In this document: positions 57,939-64,000 of the stretch, piece after piece
Numbering within the stretch: position 1 is the stretch's first letter
How the letters are laid out: every line of letters starts with the position of its first letter
Assembly (NCBI GenBank): GCA_963921425.1
Contig: OY992837.1
Coordinates: 7,723,896-7,787,895 of the forward strand
Direction of reading: 5' to 3'
DNA length: 64,000 nucleotides
Source of the DNA: Dryas octopetala
Lineage: Eukaryota; Streptophyta; Magnoliopsida; Rosales; Rosaceae
Notes under the pieces: model-generated
Databases searched by the model: none
What the model was told of the DNA's origin: nothing
The model's input: the letters and a program-made list of their open reading frames with translations, nothing else
Program-made: the position numbers and the translations under genes

Positions 57939-60926
57939 TGTGTTGCTGGTTTGCAACCACGGCGGAACATAGAAGGGACTAAGAGGGGCCATGACTCCTG
58001 CAAACTTTTGAAAAGAAAAATCAATTTAAGTTGTAGAATACCAATGTGTTGAGCACTTGAGTATGTATGTCACTTGTAAATAAATTTTGTCTCCTATTCT
58101 GTTCTTCTCATGAACATTACAGTTAAATCAAATGACACCTAACTCAAACATCATGACATTATTTTACTTAATCTTTATGTGGTTATGAGTAATACAATTT
58201 ATTGTATTCATTTCATTAATATTGCTTTTGTTTTTTTTTTTTTAAGAGTGGGTTTATTTAAAGTCAATTATTTTGTATTAGTTCCATTCTGGTGAGAACG
58301 TTCGCATCTAGTGTCGAGCATTTGGTGACCATTGTCGAGCGCTTGGTAGTATAAATTTTTTTTGCACCAAGCATTCGAACTTGGTTTGTTGGCATTTATG
58401 TTAGGGTTTAATTATGCCCAAAATTTCAGAGTTAAATTTTTAATAAAATTCTTCTACAAAAGTCATTTTATATCCTAAAAACTTAGAAAGGTATGGGGTG
58501 AATTTGTTGGCTTGTACCCTAAAAAAGGGCGGAGGAAGCAGTGTAAGCGCTGCAAGAAGCACTCGCCTGCTTTAAAAAAATTCACCCAGCTCTCGATAGT
58601 ATTTTGTATCTTATTCTTGATTTAACTTCTTTTATGCAATTTATTTTTCCTACATTACTATTGCAAAAAACTACAACCATCTGTGATTTCTTTTTGTAAT
58701 TTCTTTTGTTTAAAGAACAGATATCTTCAAAGCCTGATGTCTTAGTTAAAAACCCTCTTAAGCTAAATACTAATATAATACAATTAGCTCATGAAAAATT
58801 AAAAAATTAGTTAGAAATAATAATCAAGTATACAATTAACTCAATATTTAAGAATTAGGTATTACACAAAAGAGTGAGATAATTGGTGATGAGAATTAGA
58901 GCAAAAATGTGTAAAATATAATATTTCAACAATAATTTTTTAACGTACTTATAATAAATAAACTCTAATTATAGACAACAAAATAGTAATAATTTTTTTT
59001 TAAGTTAGGCACTAAGAAAATGGCATCCCAAAATCAAGTTAGGAGGCAGAATCTCTATACAATTGTTTGAGCGTGTGACCTAGTGTTGTACAAAGAATAT
59101 AATTTTAGGTCCTAAAGTTAAGAAATTACTTGTAATGCAATTAACAAGCAATATGTGACTGTCATGCCATCACAATTTGGCTTTTTTATTCTTTTTTTGA
59201 TATTGGGTGAGTGGTTGAACGTCCTAGCATTTGATCCCTCTGTTTATAAACTAAAAAAACTTGTCTACTACTTCTATATTAAGAAAACTCAACTTAATCC
59301 AATTCAATTCAACTTTCATGTCTTTAATCTCCCAAGCATTTGGAATCATATCAATTATCAATAATAGTTTTTCTATATCTTACAAGAACAATATCTAATC
59401 TAATTCAGTTGACATGGAATTGGATTGAACTTGTCAAAATTTAATGGTTTTGAATCAGCCCTTAATTAGGACTCATCATACTAAAGTTGTGAACTAATAT
59501 TAATTTATCACTACCATCACATTGTTCTGAAATCCCGATATTATGGGTGAAAGCATGTTCCTTTTGCTTCTTCACCACCCAAGTTATTGTGGTTATTTTA
59601 AAATGCTCATTCCATTCCACTGCGACAGGGGTTTTACTTTTACGAAGGATTCATTTCTGTCAGTCATGCCCCTCATCATGAATTAGTGGGTTTCTAACTT
59701 TCTTATGATATTTGGAGGGCATTGCAATTTGCACCCTCACTCTCTCTCAACTATATAGTAATGTTAATGCTGTCCTGCTACTATGATCACCATGTTTACT
59801 AATCCCCACACTCGGGAAGCATTGAAGCAGTGGAATGCAATCGTGTTGCTTTGACTAACCCCATTTTAAAAGTGGCTTTTTATCTCTACTTCCCCACCCT
59901 ACAATAATCCATTGACTGTTGAAGTCTCATAATTGGCAATCACTTTGCTGTGGCACTCCCTTTAACACACAAACAACTGGGGTCCTTAACATTTTCTTTA
60001 ATGTTCTCTCATCTCAATCAACTAGTAAGCTTCAAATAGAAGCTTGAGTCTACTTGCATGGTGAAAAAGATCCCCATGATCATAAGACTAACCCTAAACT
60101 CATTACACTATGAGAAATACAATTAACTAATAGTAGTGCTTCAAAATTTATGCTTTCCTCGTTTGTCAAATTCGCATTTCCAACTCAAACTTTCTATATG
60201 CAAAATGCTTTCCTCGTTTTCAAAAGCTTGCTTGCTTTTTATCCACAGCAACCCCATATCAATGTGGGTGGTAATTTTTAATGTGTACATCCCAATAGAT
60301 TCCAATAACCCCATATCTGGAAGTCCATCTGTTCTGCATCATTTAAAACTCTCTGCACATAAAAAAGCATCTCATCCTAGTCTTTCTCTTACATCCACTC
60401 AAAACCCATCCATGGAATCACTTTAGCTTCTTTGGGCTACTCAAAATCAAAGCCATGCTTGGCATATCATTTCCACTCCCTTCCATATCCTCTCCTTTGG
60501 AACATGAATATTCAGAGATTGCATACATATTATCCATAACAACATACTCTAGTCAAATGGCACACTCCATATTGCAGTCTTGTGATCCAAATCGTCTATT
60601 TTTTAGGTTTTTATTTAAGGATCATCCATCCAAAAACTCAGTAAAATTGTAGATATTTTCCATTTGATTAACTTCATAATGATTTCTATGTTTGCTGGAA
60701 ACATTGTGTAGTTTGTTTAGTAGTTTGATAACAATTAAAACAGTTTTACATTTTGTTGATTTTGCAGAATGGTCCTTGAAAGAGGAACTTAAAAATTAAA
60801 CATGTTGGATCACTGAAACACATTGCGGGAATGACCCCACACTGTGGTCCTTATTTTCTTAAAATATGGACATTCTCGTTTGGGAATTCTACATACTATA
60901 TAGTACACTCATAATGTTCAATAGCA
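57939..60926. other. Intergenic region between Cactin and the WAK-like kinase
   Basis: About 3 kb, convergent: the Cactin 3' UTR at the left, the kinase 3' UTR at the right. Around 58313-58380 three copies of a CGAGCATTTGGTG-like motif occur. Otherwise AT-rich, with no supported gene. Confidence 0.6.
58079..58084 (+). terminator. Putative polyadenylation signal of Cactin
   Basis: AATAAA about 140 bp after the Cactin stop codon, followed by T-rich sequence. Confidence 0.5.
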
Positions 60927-62843
60927 CTAATTACATAATTGATTATGAACCACTTCTTGATCTAACATTTGGATTATGCAGTGGAGTTCTTGAACAACAT
61001 CGTTCATGGCTGGCCTATCCCCCTTCTTCTCTCTCAGACAGGCAAGTCCAAGCTCTAAGAACAGCTTTATGCTTTCCCATATGTTCCCTGCAGGCTCCTT
61101 ATTGCTAAGCAGCCTCTGATCCACAACTTCCACAATTGCACCATTGTTAGCTCTTACACTCACATAAATTGCTAAATTCACATCGTCTTGATCACGAGAG
61201 AAATCAATGGCTTTCTGTGATGTTAAAAGCTCAAGCAACACAACCCCATAACTATAAACATCACTTTTATCAGTTAATTGGTAGTTGCGATAATATTCAG
61301 GGTCTAAGTACCCTAATGTTCCTTGAGCACAGGTTGAGACATGGCTCAAACCTGGACGAGCAAACCTGGAGAGCCCAAAATCTGCAACTTTTGCATTGAA
61401 ATCATCATCAAGTAATATATTGGTTGACTTGACATCTCTGTGGTAGATGGGAGTGTGAGCAGCAGAGTGTAAATAAGCCAATGCTTCAGCAGTTTGTAAG
61501 GCAATTCTCAGCCTTGTTTTCCAGTCAAGAAAGGTGGAAAATTTACCATGTAAATGGTCACTGAGTGTCCCATTTGAAATGTATTCATAGAGCATCAATG
61601 GCTGCTCAGCTTCCACACAATAACCTAAGAGTCTGACCAGATTCTTGTGATTGACTTGGGAAAGTATCCCAACTTCATTTAGTACTTGTTCTGTGCTCTT
61701 GATGTTGCCCACTTTGGCCGACTTCACAGCCACCATAGTTCCATCTTCAAGCTCTCCTTTGTAGACTTCTCCAAACCCACCACTCCCTAAAACCCTGTCT
61801 TTGGAGAACCCATTAGTGGCTTTCTTCACATCTTTCAAGTGAAACATTCTAGCTGATTTCCTATCATTGCTCTTCAACATGTCTTCTCTTGCCTTGGTAA
61901 GTTTTTCCTGATCAGAGAATTTGCAGTACCTTTTTACCGTAATTATGGCTATAACTACAGCTACAGTGAAAAAGGAGATTACCCCAATTGAGACCTTTAA
62001 ACTCAGGCCAGCTTTGGTGTTGTTCCTCTTCTTCCTCAAGCAAGTTCCAAGAACATGGTCCCAATGGTAGTCCCTATTGCAAAGGCAGCGAGAGACACCA
62101 TTTGTACCAGTAGGTGAACATTTGGAAGCTGCAGAGCAATCAAGCTGTGTTCTACAAATTGGCTCAAGTGGAGGAGCCCATTGAATTTCCAATCCCTCTT
62201 CCCATTGGCTCGCCAGCTTATTTATATCCAAATGAAGGATGCTTCTAAAGGCTTTGCAACCTGAACTATGAAGTCTTATTTTGTATGCTGAAGGACTCCC
62301 ACCAGCAACAAAGGTGCAGCAGAGGTTAAGCTTGCTTGCACACTGAAGTGCTCTCTTTGTGTCAACATGTCCTGAGCTTTCCAAGTAGCGGTGACAGAGA
62401 CTAGTTGAAGTGCAATTCAGAGGTGAAACCAAGAGCCGGGGAGAGCAGTTGAAGAGGAAGATGGTGTTCGATGAAGTGACGTTGAAAGGAAGTGACTGGT
62501 TTAACCAGAGGCCTTCACTCACCACCATGTCTTGAGTAACACATGCACCACCAGGCAGCCATGGGGATGGTTGTACCACCATGCGTTGATATGGAGCCAT
62601 GATTTGAAGCACAAGATAATAACTTCCATTAAGGGCATGAACATAGAGTTTTTGAGAAGAGGGGTCACAGTGGAGAGAGTAGTCAGGGTCACCACAGTCG
62701 GGTTTTGTGCTTAGTGGATATGGAATTTTTATGGAGCCACAGTCCGGGCAGGTCTTTTGGGAAGAGCAGTAATGATCTAGGCAAAGAAGGAAGAAGAGAC
62801 AGCTGCAGAGGAAGCCTGGTGTTATGTTTGCCCTAGTGACCAT
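60927..62843 (-). CDS. Wall-associated receptor kinase-like protein (WAKL20-like)
   Basis: One uninterrupted 638-residue frame. There is a signal peptide at about 1-28. A GUB_WAK-type cysteine-rich ectodomain follows (about 32-270; C-P-D-C-G, I-P-Y-P-L, N-C-S, L-C-C-T-F-V, and a late C-x-C cluster ending G-T-C-L). A transmembrane segment lies at 284-303. The Ser/Thr kinase domain spans about 351-625, with G-S-G-G-F-G-E-V, Lys374, the catalytic loop H-R-D-V-K-S-T-N (468-475), D-F-G (488-490) and G-T-L-G-Y-L-D-P-E-Y-Y. The catalytic residues are intact and HRD makes it an RD kinase. The family senses pectin or wall signals at the plasma membrane and acts in growth and defence; the ligand is unknown here. 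The domain order and ectodomain type fit the WAKL15/WAKL20 class, so I use that name as a guide only. Confidence 0.92.
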   Translation of the reverse strand: MVTRANITPGFLCSCLFFLLCLDHYCSSQKTCPDCGSIKIPYPLSTKPDCGDPDYSLHCDPSSQKLYVHALNGSYYLVLQIMAPYQRMVVQPSPWLPGGACVTQDMVVSEGLWLNQSLPFNVTSSNTIFLFNCSPRLLVSPLNCTSTSLCHRYLESSGHVDTKRALQCASKLNLCCTFVAGGSPSAYKIRLHSSGCKAFRSILHLDINKLASQWEEGLEIQWAPPLEPICRTQLDCSAASKCSPTGTNGVSRCLCNRDYHWDHVLGTCLRKKRNNTKAGLSLKVSIGVISFFTVAVVIAIITVKRYCKFSDQEKLTKAREDMLKSNDRKSARMFHLKDVKKATNGFSKDRVLGSGGFGEVYKGELEDGTMVAVKSAKVGNIKSTEQVLNEVGILSQVNHKNLVRLLGYCVEAEQPLMLYEYISNGTLSDHLHGKFSTFLDWKTRLRIALQTAEALAYLHSAAHTPIYHRDVKSTNILLDDDFNAKVADFGLSRFARPGLSHVSTCAQGTLGYLDPEYYRNYQLTDKSDVYSYGVVLLELLTSQKAIDFSRDQDDVNLAIYVSVRANNGAIVEVVDQRLLSNKEPAGNIWESIKLFLELGLACLREKKGDRPAMNDVVQELHCIIQMLDQEVVHNQLCN

Positions 62844-64000
62844 TTTGCATGAGCAAAGAGGAGGTTAGTGAAAAGCTTATGGTACATATTGGAAGGAAAA
62901 TGGTGTAAATAAAAGGATACAACAAGAGAATAAAGCGAGTGAAACAAAAATTAGAAAGTGGCCGCAAGAATCTTGGTAAAAAATCATAAAACTTTTGGAG
63001 TCTATAGGACCTGTGGATTCCTTCTTTATAGTGTGTCCCTAGGGACAGCATTTCAAGCTGTGGCCTCTACTTAAGGAAAGCTGTTACCAGAAAAGGCTTT
63101 AGCTCAAACTAATGATATATCAACATTCTTCCTTCATGTAGTAGTTAAGCAACAAATCACTAGACTAATAATAAAATTCTATTAGAAAATAAAAGAAGGA
63201 ATTCCACAACATAATGGCTATCGCACCAATGATTTTTTTTCATATGTTTTTTTCTCCAATAAACATACACGTGCATCTGTGTGATAAGTTAAAGGGTACA
63301 TAAGCACAATACAGAATTATGCAGAACAATCCACGTTCTTCCCAGAAAAAGTTAATTGCAAGCTCCATGAAAAAAAATAAAATTCAAAGTTCATTCTAAT
63401 AAGGACATAATATGACCAAAAAATAAGTCCATTACTTTCATAATAAAGAAAAATCATAAATTATCAATCAATGAGCCAATCATTCAATCATTCAATCATC
63501 ACAAACACATGCATACCAAACTTCTGTGCCTTTCTGGAATTTTCAAGTCTCCTGTGTACAGAAAATGTATCAAAAGATCTGCTTGGGTACATGTCAAAGA
63601 ACCAAAAGAAATCAAAGAGGTACTCCACAGACATTCAAGTCTTGACAATTGGATGGCTGTAGCAGAAACAACATTCCTAGGAATGAGAGAAACTTTGATT
63701 ATCATCTCACAAAGCTCTCAGATTCTTCACTACAGCATCTTTGTTTAACGTCTTTCCCCAGAGTGACTTTGTTAGTAAAAAGTACATAAAATAAATGATG
63801 GACCAACACTTCAGAAAAAGGAGACTTAAAATAGAATAAGTTCTCAAAAAAAGAAAAAAAAAAATCCAAGAAAGTTTCCTGAGGTTGTGAACTTGTGAAT
63901 AAATTTGCAAGAATCATAATAGGCATATCAAGTGTATCAATTTATGCAGGTACACTTGTTATATCTCAGAACAAAAACACAGCTTTATGGTTTACAATAA
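62844..64000. other. WAKL promoter and intergenic DNA to the window edge
   Basis: AT-rich; a small ORF at 63499-63705 on the minus strand shows no known domain and may belong to the 3' UTR of a gene starting beyond the window. Confidence 0.5.

Noticed and set aside
63499..63705. 68-residue minus-strand ORF near the right edge
   Set aside because: No recognisable family; could be part of a 3' UTR from a gene beyond the window.
1..64000. CRISPR arrays, operons, phage or bacterial systems
   Set aside because: The window is plant nuclear DNA with introns. The repeats seen are MITEs, foldback elements and microsatellites; none has regular repeat-spacer structure.

Overview
The window is nuclear DNA from a eudicot plant. 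Genes are split by GT-AG introns, intergenic DNA is AT-rich with many small inverted-repeat transposons, and the protein families are plant-specific or plant-typical (PLATZ, WAKL, Ole e 1, ATL RING-H2). The MITE load suggests a woody rosid, but I cannot name a species from sequence alone. All exon boundaries were inferred by eye from splice sites, reading phase and family homology.

Layout, left to right: the 3' end of a RING-H2 (ATL-type) ubiquitin ligase (+, 3-629); a PLATZ zinc-binding transcription factor (-, 4024-5244); about 10 kb of gene-free, transposon-rich DNA, including a 1-kb foldback element at 11447-12451; ESCRT-I subunit VPS37 (+, 16058-18808); a DUF1992/DNAJC28-like probable organellar protein (-, 19190-20013); a broken, 5'-truncated copy of a DEAD-box helicase (-, 21006-23484) with a 146-bp MITE in one exon; a secreted Ole e 1-like protein (-, 23960-24724); intronless Pelota (+, 25347-26480); the intact DEAD-box helicase RH38/LOS4/DBP5 (-, 26994-30139); about 8 kb of repeat-rich intergenic DNA with a second foldback element (31508-32206) and a 1.4-kb element carrying 228-bp tandem repeats (35341-36717); a GPI-type aspartic protease (+, 38212-43105); a PAB7-like poly(A)-binding protein (+, 46802-50946); the splicing factor Cactin (+, 52771-57938); and a WAK-like receptor kinase (-, 60927-62843).

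Several genes act in RNA metabolism (RH38 in mRNA export, Pelota in ribosome rescue, PABP, Cactin), but there is no operon-like logic. The set resembles an ancestral dicot syntenic block: as I recall, the Arabidopsis VPS37, RH38, aspartyl protease and PAB7 homologues sit together in duplicated segments of chromosomes 2 and 3.

I found no evidence for a wholly new biological system. The best leads are structural: the decaying RH38 duplicate with a MITE insertion dated by a clean 9-bp target duplication, two foldback transposons carrying GC-rich payloads, several related MITE families, identical intronic tandem duplications, long G and C runs, and a probable ATG-only coding microexon in the PLATZ gene.
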